Part shown: in pieces, positions 1 through 10,688 of the stretch
How the letters are laid out: each line of letters opens with the position of its first letter
How positions within the stretch are numbered: the first letter of the stretch is position 1
Origin: Ophiosphaerella korrae
Lineage: Eukaryota; Ascomycota; Dothideomycetes; Pleosporales; Phaeosphaeriaceae
Length of the DNA: 64,000 nt
Direction: 5' to 3'
Assembly: GCA_028456385.1 (NCBI GenBank)
Contig: JALNQF010000030.1
Coordinates: 1 to 64,000 of the forward strand
The notes under the pieces: generated by a model
Told to the model about the DNA's origin: nothing
The model's input: only the letters and a program-made list of their open reading frames with translations
The model's database searches: none
Program-made: the position numbers and the translations under genes

Positions 1-53
<53 letters not shown>
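1..53. repeat. Poly-G run at the window edge
   Basis: The first 53 bases are all G, and they pass directly into a GAG (glutamate) codon run. An uninterrupted G tract this long at the first base of a contig is most easily explained as a sequencing or assembly artefact on a real G-rich repeat. The number of bases here should not be trusted. Confidence 0.9.
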
Positions 54-76
<23 letters not shown>

Positions 77-292
77 GCCGAGGTGGTGGTGAGGGAGGTG
101 AGGGAGGCGGTTGCGGCGGGCAATCTGGCGGGGATAGTTGGGGAGTTTTATCTTGCGCATATGCAAGAGGGACGGGGAGGAGGGGATTACAGCGAGAAGG
201 CGGCTAGAGACATGGCGATTCCTGGGTTGGAGGAGGAGAAGCTTGACGAGGTTGTGAAGCGTGTTGTTGAAGAGTTGAAAGAGCAGCCGTAG
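53..292 (+). CDS. 3' end of an unidentified protein (5' truncated)
   Basis: An open frame enters from the left edge and ends at TAG 290-292. It starts with about eight GAG codons (poly-glutamate, bases 53-76). About 70 charged, helix-prone residues follow, with the segments VREVREAVAAGNLAG, IVGEFYLAHMQEG and KLDEVVKRVVEELKEQP at the C terminus. I do not recognise the family. The frame is judged real from its amphipathic helical composition, its lack of stops and the A/T-rich 3' flank that follows. The upstream part is lost in the poly-G tract, so no start, domain or function can be assigned. It converges with the lyase gene on the opposite strand about 100 bases away. Confidence 0.5.
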
Positions 293-390
293 ACGCATTT
301 CAAGTAGACTTTTCCCCATAGACTTATGTCCTGCATAAATATACATCGTCTTCACCCCTTTTATCTCCACACCACATATCCTTCCCCCAC

Positions 391-2396
391 CTACTTCACC
401 TCCAACCTCAACGCATCATACTGAACATACACACTCTCCGGCAACACCGCACTCTCCGGCGCCGTCGCATTCGCCGGCAAACTCAGCACAACCTCATTCT
501 CCCCAACCCTCAACCGCCCAACTGGAAACGCAAACCGATGCCCCGTCGTGTAACACGTCGCCGCACTCCTCACCGCACAGCTACTGCTCTGCGTCCGCGG
601 AATCACCCACGTCTCCACGCTCACCCCATTCACAACAACGCTATACGGCAAATCCGCCCACTGCTTCCCACCCGCATCGTCGTTGTTCCCGGCGGACGTC
701 TTGACGCCCGCGAACTGCACCGTCAACGTCGCCACGCTGCGATTCGCAATTTGGGCATCCGCCAAATCGAACGCAATGGTCCAGTTGTTCACGTTGGCGT
801 AGTACGGCTGTGGACGCAGCGAGTTCGCCTTGCCGCCGAAGGCGCTCCAGTGCACGTAGTTGAGGTCGCGCAGCGGGGACTTGCCGACGACGTAGCGCAC
901 GCCTTTGGGGAAGTCGTTGACGAAGTCGTGGACGGCCCAGTAGAGGCGGTATTGGCGCGGGTGGAGTGAGTGCGTAAGGTCTTGTTCGTTGCCGTGGCGG
1001 AACTCGCCGCAGCTTTTGTCGGGCGTGCCGATGCGCCATAGCTCGGTGCCTGCAGATTCGGGTGTCCATGTGGTGGCTACGGAGGCGAGTGAGCCGGCAG
1101 TGATGGAGATGTTGTCTTGCTCGTATTGGCCGAAGATGTTGTCGGCGTAGATGGTGAGGCGGTAGGTGCCGGCTTTGACGGAGGGGATTGTTACGCTTCC
1201 TGAGGCGTCGATGTCGGCCCAGTATTGGTATGCCTTGCCATTCTTGTTATTGTCTTGGAAGTCGGCACCGCTAAGGGATAAGACGGCGAGAGGACGGGTT
1301 GCGCCTTTGGGGAGAGAGACGGTGGCTTTGAATGTCCCGCGGCCAGATGAAGGGACCAGATTCGGTACATGGGATGCAATACTATCGTAGAAGCGCGTCC
1401 AGTTCGTCGAAGCCATTTTGCCCGCATCGGCCCTTAGATCTTGTAAAGGCGTTCCTTTCGCGCCCTTATTAAAGTAATAGAATTGCTTTCACACAAGTCA
1501 GCAACACGTCCAGATCCAAACCGCACACCCAAAACACCTACCGGTCCAAACGTCCTATCAAACCCATTCACCATCTCCGGCACCCCATTCCCATGATGAT
1601 TCGAGACCAGATAATTATACACGATGCCATCAACCGTAAGATCTGAATGCGTCGGCCCATTAAAATACGTGTCCTTGGTATTCATAACCAGCCACGCGCC
1701 ATACGCCATTCCATTACTCTTGCTCCCATCGCCATACATGCCATGCACCTTCTGGTCGCGCCACTCCTCAGAGAACATATATTTCGTAAAGTAGTCGGAC
1801 ATTTGCTGCACATACGGATCATTCTGCTTACCGCCCACATACCACGACGCATCCTGCACAACCGGCGCATCAGCAGTATCCGGCAGCGGAGCAAACATGT
1901 CGTCGCTCGACGAAAGATGGGTCCACACGGACGCCGCGGGGCGAAACAGCTGGCGCAACTCGCCCAGGTCGCCGCCGCTGGGCGTCTGCGCATTGCTATA
2001 CTTGACGCGGGCAAACACGTGCAGGCCGGATTCGCCGTCGCGCAGAAACCAGTATTGGGACAGCACTTTGCCTGTGTTCTGGTAGTCCTGGCTCATCATG
2101 GCGCCGGCGTAGGGCGTGCCGGCGCCGTCGGTGCCCTTGAAGAGCTGGTAGGTTGCGCCGTTGCCGGGTGTCCAGAAGCCGCTGTCAACGCAGTGGCAGT
2201 CGAGGTAGGGACCGCGACCTGTGCCGAGCAGATTCTGGCCATCGAGAGAAAGCCGGGATATAGAGCCGGAGGATTTGGATACGGAGAAGGAGAGCCGGTC
2301 GTTGGAGATGTTGATTGCGGTGCTGTCCTCAGATGATTTTATGGCGGCGGATGCGAGGGACGCCCAGAGTGGGAGGGAGATGAGGGTGAGCAGCAT
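391..2396 (-). CDS. Secreted rhamnogalacturonan endolyase (polysaccharide lyase family 4)
   Basis: Two exons, 2396-1542 and 1485-391, flank a 56-base intron (GTAGGT...GAAAG), giving about 649 aa. The N terminus is a signal peptide (MLLTLISLPLWASLASA). Residues ~20-290 match the catalytic beta-sandwich of PL4 lyases. A fibronectin-III-like module follows (~310-400, around GTFKATVSLPKGA and GTYRLTIYADNIFGQYEQ), then a C-terminal carbohydrate-binding-like module beginning near ELWRIGTPDKSCGEFRHG. Members cleave the rhamnose-galacturonate backbone of pectic rhamnogalacturonan I by beta-elimination outside the cell. Length and three-module order are normal for fungal RglB-type enzymes. Joining the exons restores GFDRTFGP to QFYYFNKG without a stop. 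The gene fits a plant-tissue-degrading lifestyle; carbon-source regulation is likely but not visible. Confidence 0.93.
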
Positions 2397-3021
2397 GGCT
2401 ATGCGATTGTTCCGGTGTAGAACTCATAGCACAATGTCGTCGTCTTATATCTATCATCTTGTATGGCTGCTGGATAAATTAGTATTCGGTTTAACTCAAT
2501 CCCGATGTTGCGAGAATGGAGCTGCCACGAGGTGGAATGACATGCATCGAGCGCACGGTCCTACTTTGTCGTTTCCTATTAGAATGGCAGTGTAGCATGA
2601 TTGAATTCTCAATCGTCTTCGTAAATGTTTTGAATTACCATCAATCTCGATGCATTTCTCTTAAAATCGTTGCTAATATATACCTCACGCTTTGATGGGT
2701 ATTACTTCTTTTACAATCGAATTACAATCAACTAGGATGGAGCTGGGATACTAAATCAAACAAAGCTATAGTGCGGAGCTATAAATCCATAAACGGCTAT
2801 TTTGTCTACGGGAGATCGGCGTTATTCCGCCAATACATATGCCCACATGTCACTTGCGCTCTTTTGGCACAAAGGTTGATCAGCACCAGGAGCATTTCAC
2901 ACCAAGTATATTCTCGCATTCCCAATACCAAACTCCAAGATATCCTAAACCTTTTCTCATGCTGTTCTACATATTTTAAATCTCCCAAACACCATGCTCC
3001 ACTCTGCACCCACTATCTCCT
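2397..3021. other. Intergenic, upstream of the lyase
   Basis: These 625 A/T-rich bases hold the promoter of the lyase (on the minus strand) and the 3' flank of the GFA-type gene. I see no convincing coding exon, tRNA or repeat in it. Confidence 0.6.
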
Positions 3022-3834
3022 CTACTGCACATTCGCCCCCTTCCCCTCCCCCCTCCCAACCCCCGCCCCAGACCCCTCCTTCGAAACCTCATCCGGATCC
3101 TCCCGCAATCTCTCCTCCCTCTCCCTCTCCCTCTTCCTCTCCAACTCCCTAACCTTCTCCGCTGGACTATCTTCAATCAAATCGCTCTCCTCATTCAACC
3201 CGCTCCACTTCGGCAGCCCATCCGGCACATCCATAACGCGCTGCCCATAAAACATGTGACACCTAGGTTTAAAATACGCCTTATCCTCATCTGTCTTGAA
3301 ATGCACAAGCGACGGGAACAAGAGAATCATGTTGCGCCCCTCGTCCATGATGGGACTGTGGCAAAAGGAGCAGCGCACCTTGCACGGTAGCTTGTGCTCG
3401 ATGGACTTGGACGACGGGTCGTACCACTCGAGGTCGTGGTGGCCGTTGGTGAAGTTGACGTCTTCCTTGTGGAAGATGGCGGCCCACTGAAAGGGCGCGG
3501 CGTGCTGCGTTTGGCAGGTTGTGCAGTGGCATAGTTTGCTATCGAGGGGCTCGCGGCGGGAGAGTTGGTAGGTTACTTTGCCGCAGTGGCAGCTGGCGTC
3601 GTATTTGGCATCGAATCCTTTCATATCTTCATGCACGCGGTACGGCGGGCGTTGCTTCCATTCTGAGATTCCGGTCGTAGATTTGCCGCGGCTTTGGTCT
3701 TTGTCCATTTTGATGGCGTGGGAGAAGGCGGGATGGGGGAAGGTGGGATGGGAGGTGAGGAGGCGGACGTGGGGAATTGTAGAAGGATTGGATAGCAGAG
3801 GCAGACGACGTAGTGCAATTGAGGCTGCAGACAT
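3022..3834 (-). CDS. GFA/Mss4-like zinc-binding protein, possibly mitochondrial
   Basis: A single exon of 270 aa. The core (~75-205) carries the glutathione-dependent formaldehyde-activating (GFA) fold signature: CHCGKV, CHCTTCQ and CSFCHSPIMDEGRN, the cysteine sets that bind two zinc ions. The first ~40 residues (MSAASIALRRLPLLSN...) are basic, hydroxylated and free of acidic residues, like a mitochondrial presequence. An internal Met (MDKDQS, base 3708) would give a cytosolic form. The C-terminal ~60 residues are an Arg/Glu-rich helix (ELERKREREREERLRED) and a Gly-rich tail, which is outside the family core. Members include a debated formaldehyde-glutathione condensing enzyme and many uncharacterised fungal proteins, so the substrate is unknown. 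Family assignment is firm; enzymatic role is not. Confidence 0.88.
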   Translation of the reverse strand: MSAASIALRRLPLLSNPSTIPHVRLLTSHPTFPHPAFSHAIKMDKDQSRGKSTTGISEWKQRPPYRVHEDMKGFDAKYDASCHCGKVTYQLSRREPLDSKLCHCTTCQTQHAAPFQWAAIFHKEDVNFTNGHHDLEWYDPSSKSIEHKLPCKVRCSFCHSPIMDEGRNMILLFPSLVHFKTDEDKAYFKPRCHMFYGQRVMDVPDGLPKWSGLNEESDLIEDSPAEKVRELERKREREREERLREDPDEVSKEGSGAGVGRGEGKGANVQ

Positions 3835-4277
3835 GAAATTCAGTAAGCAGACGAAGCCGTGGATAGGTTTAGAATGTGTTTGTTCGCAGAAATCATCGAT
3901 AGTTATATGGTGACTACGCGGTGATGAGCCTTGACGTCACCATGATTTCGTGCGCATCAACCTCGACTCTCCACGGGGATCGATTTTCTGCAAGCACCGA
4001 TCACCTCCGAATGTACCGCCTGCGCTATTGCCACTGCCTGGCTGTAGATGTGGGATTAGGGTGCGCCAATAATGCAGTGCTTTTGATGCCTCTCCTGGGT
4101 CATCTTACTCGCTGGCGCCCTTGGACCATAACAACACTGCGGGCCGTTACCGCTCCAACCGTGATCCAATAATCTTAGCGATTGCAAATGACTTGAAGCG
4201 ACTTTTGTGATATCCACCCTGCACCGATCTCGTTGCAGTTGCTAGTAATATAATATAACACTCTTCCATCGCCACAC
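3835..4277. other. Intergenic between GFA gene and phosphatase gene
   Basis: About 440 bases holding the promoter of the GFA-type gene and the 3' flank of the 5-phosphatase, both on the minus strand. No coding or RNA gene signal seen. Confidence 0.55.
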
Positions 4278-7200
4278 TCATGCCCCCTTCAGAGCCTTCT
4301 GTGCTTCTTTTGTTGTCAAACCAAATACATTGATCAAATAGTCGAGTCTATATTTTTTGTCAGATGATAGCAAAATGACCACATGAGGTTCCAGACTTAC
4401 TTGATATCTCCCGCTATTCTCCGTCGCACAGCCTCGAATTCGACCTCAGCTTTATCTTTGACCGCATCTTGCCTCTTCGAATTGATCGTCTTGACGCGAA
4501 TCTTGAACTTCCCACTCACGGGTCGGTGATCTGAAACCTTGATGCCATCATGTCGTCGGTAATCCACCTGCTTGATCCTACCCAAGCCGCGGTAAAGCAA
4601 GCGATCACACCATGCCGGAGACCGCTGCTTATCTGATGTATCGTAGTTGTCAGTTCCAACGTCGTATTTGTAGGTTGGTGCGAAGTTGATGGGCGCTTCA
4701 TTGAACGCACGAAGACGGAACCCAGGATTGCGCTTCCGTGATAGCAGTAATTGATCGCGATCCAGCAGCTTTGCAAGGTTGCCTTCTTTGACTGCTTGTA
4801 TCACTGTGTTTCGAGGCATAGCGTCGATACGATAATTCAAGTCGCCGTTCAGGATACATATCTCGTGATCAAGAATCATCGACCCGTCGCCTCCGCCAAC
4901 GAAGAAATTTCCACAATCGGCTGGTGAGCGGTTCTTGGGCAGGGGTGCTTGTTCCATGATGGAAGCTGCATCGTTATTGCGATGCACTGTTTGTGTCTGG
5001 CCGGCTGCGAGATGGCAATTGATGAAACATAGCGACGAGTCATCGATGAAGAAGCGGACGACGAGCGCGCCCTTGTTGCCTACTCTTCCACTGAAGCCCA
5101 GCTTAATCTCAGCTGCGCAAATATCGCGAATGTTTGGCCGCTCAGAAGCCTTGACAAAGACGCACGTGAAGAGGCCCACAAGATTTGCTGTGTGGAGAAG
5201 CACATAGTTTTCGCGAGGGCTATATTCATCCAATATTCGCACAAGATGGTCTCTCCAGGCTCGATACTGATGTGACATGTGTTCATTCTCTGAGTCTTCC
5301 TTGTGCTTTTTCTTCTTGAAGAAACTCTTCGCTGTGATCTTCTTGTTCTCCAGGTCCACCAGTTCTTGAAAGCCGAAAACAAGAATGTCCGGCGGATCTT
5401 CTGGGTCGAGCAATTCTCGGTAGAAGTTGCGGTCTTGTTCATTACCTCTCATGGCGGTGGGCTTCGTTGCACCCGCGTTCCAAGTCATGACTCGCGCCGT
5501 AAGCTCTCGAAATTCGCAGTACTCTGAGTCGCGTTGCTGCGTTAGGTTTTCTGATAATGTCAATAATTGGCCATGCAATACACAATCACCACTTACCAAG
5601 CCAGTCATTCTTCAGCATACCGTCCCACACACGCAGCATCATGTCAGTACCTAGCGACGCTACTTGAAATCTATCCAGCTTCCAAATACTGGTACGGTCG
5701 GCCACTATACTGGAAATGGGCTTCTCATGCGCCTTCCAATCTTTCAGCACCTTCCATGGTGTGGATTTTGTGTCATAAACGTATATCATCCCCGTGCTGT
5801 AACCGGCCCATAGGTAGTCACCAACGCCAACAAGTGAACTGATTTTGTACAAACTGACATTGACAATGCCTAGGCATTCGAAGTCCTTCTTGGAGTAGAT
5901 TGTTACCTTGCCGTCAGTATGGCCAAAGTATACCCGATCAGGTTGACTGCTGACTATGGCGCCTGAAGTCACTTCCCCTACATTTGCTTGTGAGAGTGTG
6001 TCCTGCGTCATCTTTTGAAAGTAATTGTTGTCTCCGGTGCGCTTAAAAACTCGGATTTCCTTTGTAGACGCTATCCACAGCTGTGAGCCAGAAATGAGGG
6101 AGAAGGTATGGCCACGCGGTATACGGAACGTGAGAGGAGCTTGCCGTAGAGAAGGTGAGCCTGTATCATCAGACGGCCAAATATGCAGCGTCCCATCGTC
6201 ATCCACGGACCACATTTCTGATGCATATCTGAAGATTTTCACAATGGCACTCCGCGAGTGCGCGTTACTCTTAGTATAAACCACGCTCTGTGTTGGAATG
6301 TCGAGTTCATGCATATCGCCAGTGTTTGTGCCGAGCCATAATCTCTGTCCTTCGTCTTCTACATCTTTCGCAGGCCTGAATGCTACTGCCGTAGCTTTGA
6401 CCGTGTCGCCATGGCTCAGGTTCATTAGCAGCTTCCCAGTCAGAACATTCCACACGTTCGTTACATATCCTGTTGTGCATATGTAATCTCCACAAATGGC
6501 AAATAATTTTGTATCGTAGCCCGTAGAAATTCCAGAAGTGTTGTTGGGAAATACGGGTGGACGTCGGTTGGCCTGTGAGGCGTCTGGGTAGTCGGTCAGA
6601 GCAAGTGTAGGCTGTTTTTCTGGGGCGTTGTCTGATTCATCAGAGTCATAACTGTAAGGCTGTGCTGATGACGCAGGTATCGGAGCTGGCCGCTTCATCT
6701 CCCCAGAGTTCCGTGGGGGAGGACGAGGGGGGGGTTCCAGGGAGGACTTGGCAGAGCTAGGGAAATTGGAACCACTCGAGGTCTGCACCCTCCGTGGTGG
6801 TGGCATGAACTTGCTGTTGGCCTCAGCAACAAGATTAGCTGGACGCCCCTGATCAAGAGATCTCCGAACTGGAAGGTCAGGCGGCGGCGCTCGTTGTAAC
6901 TGCACACTCTTGCGCATATCAAAGTTGTCCTTCTCTCTCCGAGCTGGTAGACTGGGACGGCGATCTGGCATATCACTTGGGGATAGCAATGGAGCGGGGA
7001 TGGCTGGCTGCTGACTTGGTGTGGCCCGAGAAGTGGTTGGTGGAAGCACATCGGCCACGGAATGGTGCACAGGAGGAGGTGAAAAATAGCCGTCTTTGGG
7101 GCCCATGTACTTTGGTTTTGACAGGCCTGGTATTGGGGGAGGGGAGGGCTCGCCTTCACTACTACTGGGAGGCGTGCTAAACGGAGAAGGATGTTCAGGC

Positions 7201-8044
7201 TCAACCGACGCCTCGGGGGCCAAAGTCCCGCGCGTGGCCTGGTCACCTGAATGTGACTTGGCTAGTAGCTTAGGCTTCCCAGCTCGATTTATAGGCGGGG
7301 GTACTGGCGGCGCTGAGGCGGTAGGTCGCTCCCCTTTGCGCGGGTCAGCGGCGGGCGCGGGAGCCAAGTTGGACGGGAACACCGGCTTCGAGTCCAAGGC
7401 AGGAGTGGCATCGCGACTGGGCAGCTTGGAGGACCTGGCACCATTCGTAGACGAAGTCGAGGCCGAGGGCGGGTCCAGGGCGGCATGTGAAGCGGGTCGC
7501 GAGGGACGGGGCGAGTGGATCGGGCCCTCGAAGGATTTGGGGGGTGATTTGGGCGACTGGACCATGACCTTGGGCGGCGAGCTGGGTCTGGTGGGCGACT
7601 TTGGGGGGGAGAAGGCCATCATGGAGGTAGGTCTGGGCTTCGTGTTGGCCCATGGCAGGCGCATGGTGCTTGCCCGCGGGGTAACTGAGCCGGCGCCATT
7701 GAGGCTTGCCAGGCTGGGAGCGACTCGGTCTATGTGCTCTCGGGGCATGTCGAGGGAGATGCGCCCGTCTGACCTCCTGCTGTCCTCGGCGACGGCCAAT
7801 CGATCGGCCGGGGCGGGCGAGCGCTGGCGGGGGGTGGCAGGAGCAGGCGGGGCGGCCTTGTTGGCACTGAGCATGTTCTCGAACCGGGCGCGGAGGTCAG
7901 AGACGGGCTTCTGGGCGCGACGGTCAGCATGGGCACATACAGATACACGGATGCTTGGGCAGCGCGTACAATGGACGAGCCGTCCATGCCCTCCTCTTTT
8001 GCATTCTCCATTGTGTATGGGGCCTCGGCGTCAGCCAGCACCAC
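4278..8044 (-). CDS. WD40-domain inositol polyphosphate 5-phosphatase
   Basis: Four exons: 8044-7970, 7910-5597, 5550-4401 and 4347-4278. Introns are 59, 46 and 53 bases, all GT-AG, giving about 1202 aa. Residues ~1-430 are Pro/Ser-rich and disordered. A beta-propeller of WD40-like repeats follows (~455-780, e.g. LWLGTNTGDMHELDI and LRVWDGMLKN). The C-terminal IPPc catalytic domain (~800-1150) has the metal and phosphate-binding signatures TWNAGATKP, FGFQELVDLENK, GFSGRVGNKGALVVRF, NCHLAAG, LNGDLNYRI, PAWCDRLLYR and SDHRPV. Such enzymes remove the 5-phosphate of PtdIns(4,5)P2 and related inositol phosphates at membranes. There is no Sac1 domain, unlike synaptojanins. The first intron was placed so that SSI joins KPVSDLRARFENML; the last exon adds 22 residues ending in KALKGA. 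It is divergent to the CHY gene. Confidence 0.92.
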
Positions 8045-8603
8045 AGGGGATCCTATAGCGGCTCATCGACCATTGGGCAGTTCTTCCCATTGAGCGCAGA
8101 CGGTGGTGGTGGTGGTGGTGTGGTGGGCGGGCGGCGGTGGGCAGTCAGGCAGCGCACAGCCACATGGGGACGGTTGCCCTGCTGCGTAGTCGGTGGTGGG
8201 GACGCGTATACGTGGACTGCTGAGAATGCTGTATAGCAAGGAGCACAGGCAGCTGTTTGGGCCCGCACGTGAGCCCAAGGTTCTCTCTGCCTGTCTGTAT
8301 GTCTCTCTGTTTCTCTGTTTCTCTGCCTGTCTGCAGAAGGATGGGTCAGTCGGCGGTGTCAGTCGGCGGTGTCAGTCGGTAGTGCCAGTCAGTGGTGTCG
8401 GTGCAGGCCGTGTAGATGATCAGCCGCTTGGGCCAAAATCTCCTGCTGCCAGAGACGCTGCGGCAGGACGGACAGGGCACATCACCAGGCACCCGGCGAA
8501 TAGCAAGGCGAGTCGTGCATACCTGCATAAGTACCCCGTCACCAGTCCAGTGCACACAGCACACAGCCCACGCCGCATTGCTTCACCCGCCCCAGACACA
8601 GCC
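8045..8603. promoter_or_regulatory. Divergent intergenic region, repeat-rich
   Basis: The 559 bases between the divergent 5-phosphatase and CHY zinc-finger starts should contain both promoters. The region holds several simple-sequence tracts: GGT repeats near 8101-8120, pyrimidine-rich CTGT/CTCT repeats near 8287-8336, and a 13-base tandem repeat at 8347-8398. No clear TATA box was found. Confidence 0.55.
8347..8398 (+). repeat. 13-base tandem repeat, 4 copies
   Basis: Four head-to-tail copies of a 13-base unit, CAGTCGGCGGTGT. The first two are identical; the third and fourth carry 3 and 2 substitutions. They lie upstream of the CHY zinc-finger start, probably in its promoter or 5' leader. 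Confidence 0.85.
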
Positions 8604-9227
8604 ATGTGGTGAGCATCATGGCCAACACCCGCCCCGCCATCACCCGCTGACCCAAAATGCCCCTCCCAGCAAGCACGTCCTCAACGCCCAGGTCTCCATC
8701 CGCTCGCCCTGCTGTGCGTCCGCCTCTGTTTCTGTTTCTGTTTCGCGTAGATCGGACGCTCATCAATGACGCCCAGGCAAGAAATGGTTCGACTGCGCAG
8801 AATGCCACCAGGAGCAGGCCGACCACCCGCTGATGCAAACCTTCGACATGACCTTCATCTGCAAAAAGTGCAAAAAGGCGTTTAGAAAGGACGCCCGCGA
8901 GTTTGAAGACGCGTATGTACTCCGGTGGACAACGCCACGAGCCACCAGCCGTGTTGTGGTACCCTGCCTAGCTGCCTGTTGCTGAATGAGGGGTAGTGAC
9001 GAGTACTGCCCGCACTGCGACAACCATTTTGTGCTGGACGTAAAGGTCCCCAAGGCCTCCATCCAGGTCGAGGGCGAGGATGCGCGCATCGACTCGAGGT
9101 CTGCACCACCATGTATACTACCTGTCCAGCGCTTATGCTTTGCAGAATGCTCAGAGACGACCGCGTGCAGCAAGACGCCGTGCGTTCCATCTTCGACGTC
9201 AAGGAAGCGCCTCACAAGCTGGGTTGA
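8604..9227 (+). CDS. Small CHY-type zinc-finger protein
   Basis: Five exons assembled from splice sites: 8604-8608, 8670-8713, 8777-8912, 8997-9098 and 9146-9227. They give 122 aa with an exact 369-base frame. The product starts MCKHVLNAQVSIRSPC and continues KKWFDCAECHQEQADH, FICKKCKKAFRKD and DEYCPHCDNHFVLDV. This is the Cys/His ladder of the CHY zinc finger (PF05495), found in yeast Hot13 of the mitochondrial intermembrane space and in larger ubiquitin ligases. The protein is essentially one domain long. The first coding exon is only ATGTG (5 bases), which places the first zinc-ligand Cys across the first intron. Hot13-like zinc removal from Mia40 is the best guess, but the start lacks a targeting signal. 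Confidence 0.88.
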
Positions 9228-9443
9228 GCACGGGGAGGGCGAGAGAGGGAAGAAGCATAGACAAAATTCTCCGCCAGGCCGGCCCAAATGCCGAGCCGAA
9301 CGACATCACGGCGAGCAGCAGTGGCCTGCAGAACAAGGGAAGATATGTGCTAGATATGCCATGCTTTGAGCGCTAGCTGTTCGTGTTGATGCCATCAGTC
9401 GTCATGTCCTCTATCCTCTATCCTCTGCACTATCCCCTACACC

Positions 9444-10422
9444 TCAAGCACCTGATCCTGATCCTGATCCTGCCTCAGGCGGCGTGGAGCGTGTTAGAAT
9501 GGCCGCCGTGCCTGTGCCAGGTGTTCGTCCAGGTCTCCTGCTTGCTGCCTCTTCTTGCTTCTCTGTGTTGATATTCTCCACGTACTTCTCAATGTCCTCC
9601 ACCGGCAGCATCTCTAGGGGCTTGCCGGGTGCCGTGATGGCGATTTCAATGTTCTTGGCACCCGTCTGCACCACTTCTAGCAGCGACTTGACCGTGAGCT
9701 TGATTGTCTCTTCCCGGTCCATGCCGTCCTTGTGGTTGCGCTCGAGGAACTCGCGGACCGTCTTGCTCGACCGACCAATGGCGTTTGCTTTCCTACAGCC
9801 AGTCAGTACATTTCGGTACATGTTCCTTTCCGGTCGTCTTACCATGCCGAGTAAATACCAGAGGGCTCGGTCTGGTACAGGCGCGGGGTCTTGTCATTGG
9901 GGTCAAATCCAACAATCAGCGTGCTGATGCCAAACGGCCTGACACCACCACTCTGCGTGTACCTCTGCTGCACGCCCGCAACGTACTTTGTGATGTACTC
10001 TATTGACACTGGGTCCTCGACGGTGAGACGATGTGATTGCGCTTCCAGGCGTGCCTTGTCCACGAGAATGCGGGCATCGGCGTTGAGTCCGGCGAAAGCG
10101 AGAGCGACGTGGGTATCAACAAGACAGATCTTCGAGGGCGTGATTCGGGTATCCTGGAGTTTCATTGCAGATCGCTTTTCGCAGCCCAGCACCACAATAT
10201 CCGCTCCTTTGACGCCGACAGCACAAGTTCCTACCATAGTTCAGCATGGCCAGAGAAAGGTTGCTGTGGGAGAGGGCACCCACCTCGCTTTACCGCCTCA
10301 AGGGCGTACTCGACCTGGAAGACGTGTCCATCAGGACTGAAGACTGCCCACTAGATTAGCTACTACCACAGCCAAATAGCCATGCTTGTACCTGAGAGAG
10401 CTCGATCGTAGCCGGACGCCAT
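9444..10422 (-). CDS. PRE6: 20S proteasome subunit alpha-4 (alpha type-7)
   Basis: Four exons: 10422-10392, 10343-10284, 10230-9843 and 9792-9444. Introns are 48, 53 and 50 bases, giving 275 aa. The N terminus reads [17 protein letters not shown] then [15 protein letters not shown], the alpha-subunit signature ([20 protein letters not shown]), followed by [21 protein letters not shown]. These match the alpha-4 (Pre6/PSMA7) subgroup. It sits in the outer heptameric ring of the 20S core, where alpha N termini gate substrate entry; it is not catalytic. The last ~35 residues (after [10 protein letters not shown]) are a Gly/Ser/Thr-rich tail beyond the conserved fold. It is divergent from the D-2-hydroxyglutarate dehydrogenase gene. 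I found no copy of the yeast proteasome element GGTGGCAAA in the shared promoter. Confidence 0.96.
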
Positions 10423-10688
10423 TTTAATTGCGCAGTGAGAATGTTAGAAGCTCGGCACAACCAGTCTCTGTATGAAGGACGAGTTCAAGAGGCCAGGAGC
10501 AGTGTTATCAAGTAAGTGAAAGTCGTCAAGGCCCTAGTCGGAGCTCTCACAGCTGTCCGCGTCGTTGCTCCCGCCTAAACCGCCAAGACTGTGGCTCGAG
10601 CAACCCCTGCACGCCATCTTATGTCATCCCCATATCTTTCGATGGCGACATAATCCCCACACTCGCTCATTGTCCCTCATTGTCAATC
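10423..10688. promoter_or_regulatory. Bidirectional promoter, PRE6 / D-2HG dehydrogenase
   Basis: The 266 bases between the two divergent ATGs must carry both core promoters and 5' leaders. The sequence is mixed GC content with a C-rich stretch toward the dehydrogenase side; no TATA box is evident. Confidence 0.6.

Noticed and set aside
7096..8058. Long plus-strand frame opposite the 5-phosphatase leader
   Set aside because: It is the antisense of a Pro/Ser-rich disordered region, which naturally stays open; the minus-strand gene has full domain support.
10423..10688. Possible proteasome-associated control element in the PRE6 promoter
   Set aside because: The yeast consensus GGTGGCAAA or its complement is not present.
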